A DNA stretch of 64,000 nucleotides from Idiomarina baltica OS145 (lineage in GTDB: Bacteria > Pseudomonadota > Gammaproteobacteria > Enterobacterales > Alteromonadaceae). The stretch is taken from NCBI RefSeq assembly GCF_000152885.1, contig NZ_CH672407.1, positions 126,411-190,410 on the forward strand, in the 5' to 3' direction. A program made the position numbers and the translations under genes. Under the pieces are notes generated by a model, which saw only the letters and a program-made list of their open reading frames with translations, did no database searches and was not told the origin of the DNA. Shown here piece after piece: positions 53,726 to 63,035 of the stretch; the first letter of the stretch is position 1; each line of letters begins with the position of its first letter.

Positions 53726-55039
53726 ATGTGGTTATATTATACTCGACTTGCTTGGCTCAGCTTAAAACGTCATCCGCTGTTATCACTACTCATGAGCGGT
53801 GCTATTGCCTTGGGCATTGGTGCTGCCATGACGACAATTACCATCAATTATTTAATGTCGGCGGATCCTATTCCTGAAAAAAGCGACCGCTTGTTTTATG
53901 TACAGTTAGACAACTGGTCACCTAATGAACCCTATGATGAGCCCAATGAGCCACCCGATCAGTTGACGTACACCGACGCAACCGCACTAAAAGCGCAAGC
54001 GCCTGCTCAACTGCAAACCGCTTTAGCGCAGTCGGGTGGTGTTATTGAACCACAAGGCTTAGGTAAAGAACCGTTCTTGGCACGCTTGCGCCTCACCCAC
54101 AACGACTTTTTTACCATGTTCAATGCACCCTTTTTATATGGTCAAGGCTGGAGCGATAGCGCAGATGAGACGGGCGACAGAAGCATCGTGCTGAGCAAAA
54201 GCGCCAATGAGGAGATCTTTGCTGGCGAAAATTCAGTGGGTCGCACGGTCAGGTTAGAGGGTAAAGAATTTCGTGTGGTCGGCGTGCTCGATGAATGGGT
54301 ACTTAAACCTCGTTTTTACGATGTCACGACCGGTGCGTTTAACGAAATGGAAGATGCTTACTTACCGTTTAAGTTAAAAGAAACGATGGAGCTTCCTAAC
54401 AGCGGCAATACGAACTGCTGGAAGATGCCCGAGGGAGAAGGCTTTAAATCATTTTTGACCTCTGAATGCGTGAACTTTCAGTTCTGGGTACAGCTCGACA
54501 GCGCGCAAGAAAAACAAGAGTACGTGAGTTTTCTCAACGCGTATGCCGAAGAACAAAAGAAACTTGGTCGTTTCCCGCGTCCTCTGAACAATCGGCTTAC
54601 CGATGTCATGGGTTGGATGGAGCATGAGAATGTGGTTGATGACGATGCTGAAGTGATGATGTATCTGTCGCTTATGTTCTTAGCCGTATGCTTACTGAAT
54701 ACTATCGGGCTATTACTGACCAAGTTTAGCTTTAAAACCGGCGAAATCGCACTGCGACGTGCGGTAGGCGCAACCCGCATGCAGCTCTATCAGCAACAGT
54801 TGGTAGAAACGGTATTCATTGGCGTTGCTGGCGGTATCGGTGGCCTTATTTTGGCCGCATTAGGTCTGCTGGGTATTGAATACTTATACGGTGATCAGGT
54901 CAAAGATCTTGCCTCACTCAACCTGCCGCTGCTGGGTATCGGTATTTTGCTCGCCATCATAAGCAGTGTATTGGCCGGCGCCTACCCAACCTGGCGCACT
55001 TGTCGTATTCCGCCTGCTTCACAACTTAAATCAGAGTAA
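53726..55039 (+). CDS. FtsX/MacB-like ABC permease 1
   Basis: A 437-residue permease: TM1 at about 20-40, a large periplasmic MacB-type core domain (about 45-290) with two Cys (NCWKMP, SECVNF), and three C-terminal helices with the FtsX block KTGEIALRRAVGATRMQLYQQQLVE. It pairs with the next gene as a heterodimer, unlike single-chain MacB in which the ATPase is fused. Confidence 0.85.
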   Translation: MWLYYTRLAWLSLKRHPLLSLLMSGAIALGIGAAMTTITINYLMSADPIPEKSDRLFYVQLDNWSPNEPYDEPNEPPDQLTYTDATALKAQAPAQLQTALAQSGGVIEPQGLGKEPFLARLRLTHNDFFTMFNAPFLYGQGWSDSADETGDRSIVLSKSANEEIFAGENSVGRTVRLEGKEFRVVGVLDEWVLKPRFYDVTTGAFNEMEDAYLPFKLKETMELPNSGNTNCWKMPEGEGFKSFLTSECVNFQFWVQLDSAQEKQEYVSFLNAYAEEQKKLGRFPRPLNNRLTDVMGWMEHENVVDDDAEVMMYLSLMFLAVCLLNTIGLLLTKFSFKTGEIALRRAVGATRMQLYQQQLVETVFIGVAGGIGGLILAALGLLGIEYLYGDQVKDLASLNLPLLGIGILLAIISSVLAGAYPTWRTCRIPPASQLKSE

Positions 55040-55053
55040 CTAAGGAGATAATT

Positions 55054-56271
55054 ATGAGTCAGATAGGACCCATTTTCAGAGCTCTGATGCGCAATAAAGT
55101 CGGTGCCCTGCTCATCGCGCTACAAGTGGCTGTGACCATGACTATTATCGTCAATGCGATACACCTTATTAATGCCCGCGGCGATCTCATGGGTCGTTCA
55201 TCAGGCCTTGATGAAGCCAATCAGTTTTACGTGACCAGTGTCGGCTATGCCAATGATTTTGATGCGCCGTACGTGATCGATACCGACTTGGGCGGCATCC
55301 GCCAACTCCCGAGTGTGGATGATGCGGTACAGATTAATGCGATCCCGATGAGCAACGGTGGCTGGTCGATGGGCTTACAAACCAAAGCCGGTGAAGGTGA
55401 AAACTCGGTGCCGACGGCACTCTATATGACCGATGAGCATGGACTGAATACGCTCGATGTTGAGTTGATTGCTGGTGAAAACTTTAAAGCTACCGAAATC
55501 AGTTATCGCGACCGCAACACTCGGGATTGGCCGCAGTCGGTTATATTGACCGAAGCGTTAGCAAAGAGTCTGTTTCCTGACTTGAGTCCAACAGAAATCG
55601 TTGGCCAAACCGTTTACATTCAAAGTAATGAACCGTTGACCATTATCGGTATTATGGATCATTTACAGGCTCCATGGACGGGCTGGACAACGGTCAATCA
55701 CTCGATGCTTGTACCGAACAAATTCGACTCGCCGTACTCGCGTTATCTAGTGCGAGCTAAGCCAGGACAACGTGAACAAGCCATCGAGCAAGTTGAACAG
55801 TTTATGAAACAGCGCGAAGTGGGGCGTATGGTCAGAGAAACTGAAACCATGACTCAGGTGCGTATGGATAGCTATCGCGGTGACTCTGCGTTACAAGCCA
55901 TTCTGTGGACCATCATTGTAGTGCTCTGCATCATCACAGCTTTGGGTATTGTCGGCTTAGTGAGCTTTTCGATTAACCGTCGCCGCCGCCAAATTGGCAC
56001 ACGTCGGGCACTCGGCGCTCAAAAAGCGGACATCATGAGTTATTTCCTCACCGAGAACGTGATGATTACCAGTGTCGGTGTGATACTGGGCATCGCTGGC
56101 AGTATTGCGCTCAACATGTGGCTTGTTTCGAGTTTTAACTTACCAAGATTGAGCTATATCTACCTACCCATTGCCATGATAGCCATGTGGACAATAGGCT
56201 TGTTCGCAGTATGGGGGCCTGCCTTGCGTGCTGCACAAATATCGCCCGCTATCGCAACCCGTAACGTATAA
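55054..56271 (+). CDS. FtsX/MacB-like ABC permease 2
   Basis: A 405-residue homologue of the preceding permease with the same plan: TM1 (LLIALQVAVTMTIIVNAI), periplasmic core with VILTEALAKSLFPDLSPTEIVGQTVYI, and three C-terminal helices with RRRQIGTRRALGAQKADIMSYFL. It lies 14 bp after permease 1. The operon resembles exporters of peptides, macrolides or lipids; the substrate is unknown. Confidence 0.85.
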   Translation: MSQIGPIFRALMRNKVGALLIALQVAVTMTIIVNAIHLINARGDLMGRSSGLDEANQFYVTSVGYANDFDAPYVIDTDLGGIRQLPSVDDAVQINAIPMSNGGWSMGLQTKAGEGENSVPTALYMTDEHGLNTLDVELIAGENFKATEISYRDRNTRDWPQSVILTEALAKSLFPDLSPTEIVGQTVYIQSNEPLTIIGIMDHLQAPWTGWTTVNHSMLVPNKFDSPYSRYLVRAKPGQREQAIEQVEQFMKQREVGRMVRETETMTQVRMDSYRGDSALQAILWTIIVVLCIITALGIVGLVSFSINRRRRQIGTRRALGAQKADIMSYFLTENVMITSVGVILGIAGSIALNMWLVSSFNLPRLSYIYLPIAMIAMWTIGLFAVWGPALRAAQISPAIATRNV

Positions 56272-56300
56272 CACTAGCGTTACACATTCATAACATTTAT

Positions 56301-56329
56301 AATCCCGATACATGCTTTGTATCGGGATT
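56301..56329. other. Perfect 12-bp hairpin/palindrome before the LysR gene
   Basis: AATCCCGATACA (56301-56312) and TGTATCGGGATT (56318-56329) with loop TGCTT. It lies 29 bp after the permease stop and 10 bp before the next ATG. It can be the operon's terminator, a LysR operator (ATAC-N7-GTAT core), or a structure that hides the GGGA of the lysR RBS. Confidence 0.6.
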
Positions 56330-56339
56330 ATTGCGTTTT

Positions 56340-57281
56340 ATGAACACCATCAAGGACATCGACCTTAACCTCTTAGTTTATCTAGACGTGCTGTTGCGAG
56401 AACGCAACGTCACCCGCGCAGCAGCACAATTAAATATTACTCAACCCGCCATGAGTAATGGGCTAAAACGTCTACGCAACCTCCTCAACGATCCGATTTT
56501 AGTTCGAGCATCCGATGGCATGACACCCACTCAAAGGGCTTTAGACATGCAGGAGTCCTTGCGTACAGTGCTCTACTCTGTGGAAGAAATGATCCAGCCC
56601 GTACGCGAATTTGATGCGCCAACTAGCAAGCGCGTTTTTCGCATCATGGCATCGGACTACGCGGCGTCAACACTGATGCCGCGATTACTCAGTCAGCTTG
56701 AAGAGCAGGCACCTCATGTATCCTTAGATATCATGACACCCAGCGACATCAGTTTTCACGACGTTGAAAATGGTAAAGTCGACTTAGCCATTAATCGCTT
56801 TGAAAAACTACCGCAGTCGTTTCATCAAAAAGTACTGTGGCAGGATGAATTCTCTTGTCTCATCCATCGTGAGCATCCGCTACTAAATAGCTACACGTTA
56901 GACGAGTATTTAAAAGCCCAGCACGTATGGGTATCAAAAACAGGCTTTGGCGTGGGCGTTGGTATGGACCCTCAAGACGTACAGAAACTGGGTTGGGTTG
57001 ACGAAGCTCTAGCAGAGCTAGGTAAACGTCGACAAATTAAAGTATTTACCCGCAACTACCACGTCGCTATGTACCTGGCTCGACAAGGACTGATTGCCAC
57101 GCTGCCGACCCGAGCAGCCGCTTTATACAAAGATGACGATCACTTGGTCACGAAGGAACCACCGTTTCGCATTCCTGGGCTGACCTTGACCATGATTTGG
57201 AGTCCATTGCTACAGCATGATGCGGGGCATCGCTGGTTCCGCCAACTGGTCGCCGATACAGCAGCAAACGAAGCCTTTTGA
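56340..57281 (+). CDS. LysR-family regulator
   Basis: A 313-residue regulator with the LeuO/NodD-like N-terminus IDLNLLVYLDVLLRERNVTRAAAQLNITQPAMSNGLKRLR and an effector domain. I prefer the ATG at 56340; a TTG at 56331 in frame is possible and closer to the GGGA in the hairpin. It lies just after the ABC export operon, which it may control, or its target is elsewhere. The effector is unknown. Confidence 0.85.
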   Translation: MNTIKDIDLNLLVYLDVLLRERNVTRAAAQLNITQPAMSNGLKRLRNLLNDPILVRASDGMTPTQRALDMQESLRTVLYSVEEMIQPVREFDAPTSKRVFRIMASDYAASTLMPRLLSQLEEQAPHVSLDIMTPSDISFHDVENGKVDLAINRFEKLPQSFHQKVLWQDEFSCLIHREHPLLNSYTLDEYLKAQHVWVSKTGFGVGVGMDPQDVQKLGWVDEALAELGKRRQIKVFTRNYHVAMYLARQGLIATLPTRAAALYKDDDHLVTKEPPFRIPGLTLTMIWSPLLQHDAGHRWFRQLVADTAANEAF

Positions 57282-57346
57282 TGAAGGGTTCGACAATAAT
57301 TCCCACTATTGTATAGTGGGATTATAAGCAATCGGTAAATAAAGTC

Positions 57347-58711
57347 ATGGTTGAAACACTTGAGAATATACTCTTGCAGGTTTCTAAGTCGCCCATTATC
57401 GACGAAGGAAAACTCGAACAAGCAACCCAACTGATTATTAAGTCAGTGATTCAAGGTTTAGCTATTAATCGTGTTGGCATCTGGTTATACGATGATGAAA
57501 GCGCCTGCATTACCAGTACTTACTTATTGGATGCAGATGATGGCGAACAATCACCTTCGACTATTTGCGCGAATAATTTCCCCCATTATTTTGCTGCGCT
57601 CAAACGCGAGCGAACTATCATCGCTAATCGTGCATCAGATCACCCTGCCACCAATGAACTTACTGATTACCTGAATAAATTCGGTATTGTCGCGATGCTC
57701 GATGTGCCGCTAAGGCATCGAGGTAAAATGATCGGGGTCTTATGTTGCGAGAGCTCTCGCGCTAATCGTTCCTGGACCGAAGACGAAGTGGCTTTTGTTG
57801 GCATTCTTGCTGATATCTACGGTCGCGCCGTCAGTGCGGCAGAGCGTGTAAAATACGAACAACTGCTCATTAAACACAACGAGGATCTCGAGCAGCGTGT
57901 TGCCGAACGTACACAGTCCTTAGAGGACGCGCTTAATAATTTTAAGCAAGCCCAAGATCGTCTCATTGAAACCGAAAAAATGGCGGCTTTAGGTAAGCTT
58001 GTCGCGGGGGTTGCACACGAGGTCAATACGCCATTGGGCATTGCCGTAACTGCCACAACACATTGCGAACATCGCCTTAAAAAGCTTAAGCAAAGCTTTG
58101 AAGATGGCAAAATATCCCGCAACGCGCTCACGCAGTATATTAACGACACGCTTGATGCATATACATTAATGAACAGTAATCTAGAACGCGCGGCTAGCTT
58201 AATTCAAAACTTTAAACGTACCGCTGTAGATCAGTCGAGCTTCGAACTGGTTGAGTGCTCTTTGGGTGACTACATTAGCTCGCTCGTGATCAGCTTGCGA
58301 CCCATGGTGAAGAAGAAGAAAGTCACTATCCAAACGCACTGCCAGGAAGAACTAACCATAAAAACATACCGCGGCGCACTCGCTCAAGTGATCACTAACT
58401 TGATCAGTAACTGTGCTGAGCATGCGTTTAAGACTCCCGATGAAAACCACCACATTGATATTTTCGTAGAAAAAGAAAATACCGATGCGGTACTGCGGAT
58501 TACCGATAATGGAGCAGGAATCGAGACTGATATTCAACATAAAATATTTGAGCCTTTTTATACCACGGCTCGGGATGACGGCGGTTCGGGTTTAGGCTTG
58601 TCGATTGTCTATAACCTAGTGCAACGTAAGTTAAATGGAACCATTGATGTGCAATCGCAACTAAATAAGGGAACCACCTTTACTGTGCGTTTACCTAATA
58701 TCATCGACTGA
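57347..58711 (+). CDS. Soluble GAF-domain sensor histidine kinase (orphan)
   Basis: A 454-residue kinase without membrane helices. A GAF domain occupies about 20-165 (NRVGIWLYDDESACITSTYLLD, MLDVPLRHRGKMIGVLCCE), then a coiled coil (EDLEQRVAERTQSLEDALN). The H box is GKLVAGVAHEVNTPLG, the N box ITNLISNCAEHAF, with ITDNGAGIE and GGSGLGLSIVYNLV completing the ATPase. The H-box style is that of kinases with few phosphoacceptor partners nearby: no response regulator is encoded in the window. The signal would be a cytosolic small molecule or redox state. Confidence 0.88.
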   Translation: MVETLENILLQVSKSPIIDEGKLEQATQLIIKSVIQGLAINRVGIWLYDDESACITSTYLLDADDGEQSPSTICANNFPHYFAALKRERTIIANRASDHPATNELTDYLNKFGIVAMLDVPLRHRGKMIGVLCCESSRANRSWTEDEVAFVGILADIYGRAVSAAERVKYEQLLIKHNEDLEQRVAERTQSLEDALNNFKQAQDRLIETEKMAALGKLVAGVAHEVNTPLGIAVTATTHCEHRLKKLKQSFEDGKISRNALTQYINDTLDAYTLMNSNLERAASLIQNFKRTAVDQSSFELVECSLGDYISSLVISLRPMVKKKKVTIQTHCQEELTIKTYRGALAQVITNLISNCAEHAFKTPDENHHIDIFVEKENTDAVLRITDNGAGIETDIQHKIFEPFYTTARDDGGSGLGLSIVYNLVQRKLNGTIDVQSQLNKGTTFTVRLPNIID

Positions 58712-58733
58712 ACATAAGAGTGAAAGAAGTATC

Positions 58734-59195
58734 ATGCTACAGAAACTAAAAACTTGGTTAAGTACCCGCGTTGCCGATGACAGCGACACCCGTCCGCATT
58801 TTGGCAGCTTAGATGCAAACGAAACGCTGAGTGTTATTTTAATGATGGAAATAGCCTTGGCTGATGGCAAGTTTGAACAGAGTGAACACGACTACTTAAT
58901 CCATGAACTGAAGCGTGATTTTGACCAAGCGCCTGAAGCAGCGGAAGAAGTCATCAACCACGCCAAAATACATGTCCGCGACGCGGCTTCACTACAAGAG
59001 TCAACCGCTCCGCTGAAAGCACTTGCTTACGCAGACAAGGTTGTACTGCTTGAGTCTCTATGGGAAGTTGCTTATGCCGATGGTGAGCTCGATCCGCTAG
59101 AGGAAAGCATGCTACGTAAACTCGCCGACTTGCTGTATATAGACCACTCAGACTATATCCGTTGTAAATTGGCAGCTGAAGAGTCGGTTGGATGA
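58734..59195 (+). CDS. TerB-like cytoplasmic protein
   Basis: A 153-residue acidic helical protein of the TerB/TerB-like (DjlA-N) fold: two repeats around MMEIALADGKFEQSEHDYL and LWEVAYADGELDPLEESML, whose Asp residues can bind a divalent cation. TerB relatives are linked to tellurite and stress responses, but many are simple chromosomal proteins of unknown role. It follows the histidine kinase by 22 bp and overlaps the next gene by 4 bp. Confidence 0.8.
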   Translation: MLQKLKTWLSTRVADDSDTRPHFGSLDANETLSVILMMEIALADGKFEQSEHDYLIHELKRDFDQAPEAAEEVINHAKIHVRDAASLQESTAPLKALAYADKVVLLESLWEVAYADGELDPLEESMLRKLADLLYIDHSDYIRCKLAAEESVG

Positions 59196-59941
59196 AAAAA
59201 CCTCACTGGCTCTTACTCATTGGTTTAACATCCTTTGCATTATCCGCGGCGGATACAAAGGATGCGTTAACCGTCGGGTTGGCCAAGGGCTATGAACCCT
59301 ATCAGTTTGTTAATGGCAAAGGGGTAGCGAGCGGTTTTGATATCGATGTGGCAAAAGCCGTTTTTGACCAACTAGAAGTCAGTTACCAATTTAATGCGTA
59401 CAGTTGGGATGATGTGATGAGTCTGATACGCCACAATGCCTTAGCCATCGCAGTGGGTGCCGAAGTAAGTGCAGCACGAAAACCCTATTTTTTGTTCACC
59501 GACGCGTATTATACCCGTCAACCGGCACTACTGGCCCTAGCTGAAAATAGACAGATCAGGCGTGTTAAGGATTTAATCGGTCAACATATCACCGGCGACC
59601 GCCACTCATCCTTGGAGGCATATCTCAGTCAACTGGGCGTAAAAAGTCAATTTCGCATTGAACAGATGGAATCGAAAGAAGAGGCAATAAATGCCTTAGC
59701 CAAGGGTCATGTGAAAGCTGTGATTATGCCCAAGCGCGTTGCGCTTTACCTTGCCGATAAGGTCGGGATCAAGCTAAAAGTGCTGTGGCAGTCTCCACAA
59801 CCTACGCAAGTGGCTTTTGGTGTTTCGAACAATAACCCCGAATTGGTCAACCAAATTAATGACGCCCTTGATGCACTGCGTGCCGATGGCACTTTACAAC
59901 GCATCAAGGACCACTGGTCAATTAATGACCCTGTTGATTAG
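59192..59941 (+). CDS. Periplasmic amino-acid-type solute-binding protein
   Basis: A 249-residue SBP-bac-3 protein: signal peptide (LLLIGLTSFALSA), then LTVGLAKGYEPYQFVNGKGVASGFDIDVAKAVF and the middle LIGQHITGDRHSSLEAYL. There is no permease or ATPase gene nearby, so it may feed a transporter elsewhere or act as a sensor. The start overlaps the TerB-like stop (ATGA), so the histidine kinase, TerB-like and binding protein probably form one unit. Its 3' end overlaps the convergent RND gene by 20 bp. Confidence 0.8.
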   Translation: MKKPHWLLLIGLTSFALSAADTKDALTVGLAKGYEPYQFVNGKGVASGFDIDVAKAVFDQLEVSYQFNAYSWDDVMSLIRHNALAIAVGAEVSAARKPYFLFTDAYYTRQPALLALAENRQIRRVKDLIGQHITGDRHSSLEAYLSQLGVKSQFRIEQMESKEEAINALAKGHVKAVIMPKRVALYLADKVGIKLKVLWQSPQPTQVAFGVSNNNPELVNQINDALDALRADGTLQRIKDHWSINDPVD

Positions 59942-62900
59942 CCGCTTCTAACTCGTCGTGCAAACGTTGAGCTTCATCTGCACGCGGTTTGGTAAAGCGC
60001 GCTAGCCAAAGGTATAAAACAGGCGTCAGATATAGCGTAAACACTGTCGCCAAACCTAAACCGCCGAAAACGACCCAACCAATTGAGTTACGCGCTTCTG
60101 CACCCGCACCGGTTGATAGAATCAGTGGCAATCCACCTAAAATGGTTGAGACCAAGGTCATCATGATAGGACGCAAGCGGATAGATGCCGCTTGCTCCAC
60201 CGCATCACGCACCGACAGTCCGCGGTCACGTAATTGGTCCGCGAACTCGACCAACAATACCGAGTTTTTCGCCAGAAGACCTATCAACATCACTAAGCCG
60301 ATTTGCGAGTAGATATTAAGTGAAATGCCTGTCAGCGCTAGCGCATAAATAGCCGCCGCAATACCGAAAGGCACCGTCAGCATCACCACAAAGGCACTAT
60401 TTACACTCTCAAACTGAGCAGCAAGTACTAATAACACAATCAAAAATGCCAAGATATAAGTCATTGCCACTTCGCGATTAGTGTCTTCGAATGTTTGTGC
60501 CTCGCCCAAGAAAATAAGTCCCATGCTATCGGGCAACACATCCTGAGCGATGGCACGCAATTCGTCAGTCGCCTCAGATAACGGATATTCTGGCGGAATT
60601 TCAACTTCGACCTCAATGGCGCGCCGTTGAGCATGTCGCTCGAGTTCTGCAGACACTCCTTCCTCGACAATTTCTGCGACACTCGAGATAGGCACTAACT
60701 CACCGGACGTCGATGACACGTAAAGGTTCTGCATATCCTGTGGCGACTTAATCGAGCTTAAACGGGTCTGTAAAATCACCGGGATTTGCTGGTCGCCTAC
60801 GTTGAGATCGGCCACATCATCGCCGTTGATAGCCGCGCGTAACGTCGACGAAACATCATTTAATGATACGCCGAGCTCAGCGGCTCGACGACGATCGATT
60901 TTAAAGCGCAACTGTGGTTGCGTTGGCTGATACGAAATATTGGGGTTGGTGTACGTGTCAGAACGTTCTTGAATCGCCGCGGTAAACATACGTGCAGCTT
61001 GGAAAATATCACCATAACTTTCACCGGTAATCGCCATCTGCACTGCACCGCCCCCTTGGCCACCGCGGACGTTTAGTGAGTTACTACCAAACGCACGGCC
61101 GGGCGCGCCAGGATTTTGTCCAAGCGGTCCACGTATTTCGTTGATGACTTCCTGCTGAGTAATGTCACGTTCTTCCCACGGATACATGTTGGCGGTAATA
61201 AACACAATATTCGGGTCCCATTGACCCACCACTGTATACAATGTCTCAAACGCGCCGTTTTGTTGATAAGGAATCAGTACTTCCTCTAACGCGCGTGCTT
61301 GGCGATCCATAAAATTAAGACCAACACCGTCGGGACCTCGTGCGAAAATACGGACGACACCTCGGTCCTCATTCGGTAACAGCTCACTCGCTACATTATC
61401 GTAAACAAATACCGCCCCAGTTGCCGCAACTATTGAGAATACCACGATCAGCCAAGAGGTATTGAGCGCCCACTTGAGCGTGCGCTCGTAGCCGGTTTTA
61501 AACCAGCCGCCGACGGGACCAAAAATATTCTTCTTACCGGCATTTTTGGGGAGTCTTGCGGTAAATGCTGGAACGAGAGATAACGCCACGAATGACGAAA
61601 TAATCACAGCCGCCGCAAGGACACCACCAAACTCTCGGAATAGGCGACCCGCAGTTGAAGGAAGAAACGCGATAGGTACGAAAACGGCTGCCAATACAGC
61701 AGTGGTAGCAACAACAGCGAAAAACACTTCGCGTGTCGCCAATACCGCTGCCGCTCTGCTTCCCAAGCCCATTGAGCGACGTCGCTGAATATTTTCAGCA
61801 ACCACGATGGCATCATCAACAATCAGTCCAGTGGCGAGTACGAGAGCAAGCAGGGTCAGTATATTTATCGAGAAACCCATCAACCAAATAGCCGCAATCG
61901 CGCCAAATAAGGCAACAGGTATCGACAGCGCCGGCACGATGGTCGCACGAAATGAACCAATAAAGACCCACAACGTTGCGACAACTAACGCGATGGTTAT
62001 TGCCAAAGTCGTTACCACTTCAGCAACCGACTTGCGAATAAATAAAGCGTCGTCGTTAGTGACGGTCATTTCCATATCCGGGAAACGATCACGTAAACGT
62101 TCGAGCATCGCCAGCGCTTGATCAGAGATTTCAATCGTATTTGAACCCGCTTGGCGAATAACCCCCACGCCGACCACTGGCTTGCCATTTAGGCGTACAA
62201 AACTGTTCGCATCCGCAGGACTAAAATAAGCTTGAGCGACATCACCAATGCGCGTATCGCCCGAAATTATAATATTTTCGACTTGCTCGGCATTAATTGA
62301 AGTAGCATCGGCACGAATAATAATACGTTGATCCGTTGAGCGTAAGCTCCCTGCAGGCACATCAAAAGGAGCCTGACGCAATGCATCGGCGACATCCGTT
62401 ACCGATAGCCCGAAACTCGTCAAACGTAGCGGATCAAGTGCAACGCGCAGCACGCGCTCACGGGCACCGTTAAGCCGAACATCCGCCACGCCCTCGATAG
62501 ACAAAAACTCGGGCGCGAAATCTGTTTCTAACCGGCGTGTTAACTCTTCTAAACTCAACTTATCACTGGAGACGGCAATATCTAGGACTGCGCGCGCATC
62601 ATCGTCTGCTTTTACAACGTTTACTTGTTCAACATCTTCGGGTAGTTCTCGTCGGACTTGGTTCACTGCTTCACGAACTTCGGCAGCCACAACATCAAGG
62701 TCGACACTCGGCTGGAACTCAACCACGGTACGAGCGGAGTTTTCTTCTGACTGCGAACGAATCGATTTAACACCAGAAACACGAGCAGCGGCACCCTCTA
62801 AAATACTCGTCACTTCAGCGTCGACAGTCTCGGGAGCACCACCGGGCAATGTTGCGCGAACAGTGACTACGGGTTGGTCGACATCCGGCAATTCACGCAC

Positions 62901-63035
62901 TTCAACACCCATCAGAGCCGCGATGCCTGCAAGCGCAATTAAAATATTAAGTACAACAATGAGGACAGGTCGACGAATCGAGACCGAAGGTAAATCATTA
63001 CCTTCGTGCGCGGGCAAATTTTGCTTGTCAGACAT
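59922..63035 (-). CDS. HAE1-type RND multidrug efflux pump
   Basis: A 1037-residue inner-membrane antiporter. Helix 4 carries the Asp pair of the hydrophobe/amphiphile class (ATGLIVDDAIVVAENIQRR), unlike the metal pump at 25.7 kb. N-terminal blocks RRPVLIVVLNILIALAG and PDVDQPVVTVRATLPGGAPE, and the LGGLPLILSTGAGAEARNSIG block near the C-terminus, are typical. It overlaps the adaptor by one base (TAATG). It may export antibiotics, solvents or bile-type compounds; no channel gene is seen, so TolC elsewhere is likely. Confidence 0.9.
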   Translation of the reverse strand: MSDKQNLPAHEGNDLPSVSIRRPVLIVVLNILIALAGIAALMGVEVRELPDVDQPVVTVRATLPGGAPETVDAEVTSILEGAAARVSGVKSIRSQSEENSARTVVEFQPSVDLDVVAAEVREAVNQVRRELPEDVEQVNVVKADDDARAVLDIAVSSDKLSLEELTRRLETDFAPEFLSIEGVADVRLNGARERVLRVALDPLRLTSFGLSVTDVADALRQAPFDVPAGSLRSTDQRIIIRADATSINAEQVENIIISGDTRIGDVAQAYFSPADANSFVRLNGKPVVGVGVIRQAGSNTIEISDQALAMLERLRDRFPDMEMTVTNDDALFIRKSVAEVVTTLAITIALVVATLWVFIGSFRATIVPALSIPVALFGAIAAIWLMGFSINILTLLALVLATGLIVDDAIVVAENIQRRRSMGLGSRAAAVLATREVFFAVVATTAVLAAVFVPIAFLPSTAGRLFREFGGVLAAAVIISSFVALSLVPAFTARLPKNAGKKNIFGPVGGWFKTGYERTLKWALNTSWLIVVFSIVAATGAVFVYDNVASELLPNEDRGVVRIFARGPDGVGLNFMDRQARALEEVLIPYQQNGAFETLYTVVGQWDPNIVFITANMYPWEERDITQQEVINEIRGPLGQNPGAPGRAFGSNSLNVRGGQGGGAVQMAITGESYGDIFQAARMFTAAIQERSDTYTNPNISYQPTQPQLRFKIDRRRAAELGVSLNDVSSTLRAAINGDDVADLNVGDQQIPVILQTRLSSIKSPQDMQNLYVSSTSGELVPISSVAEIVEEGVSAELERHAQRRAIEVEVEIPPEYPLSEATDELRAIAQDVLPDSMGLIFLGEAQTFEDTNREVAMTYILAFLIVLLVLAAQFESVNSAFVVMLTVPFGIAAAIYALALTGISLNIYSQIGLVMLIGLLAKNSVLLVEFADQLRDRGLSVRDAVEQAASIRLRPIMMTLVSTILGGLPLILSTGAGAEARNSIGWVVFGGLGLATVFTLYLTPVLYLWLARFTKPRADEAQRLHDELEAANQQGH

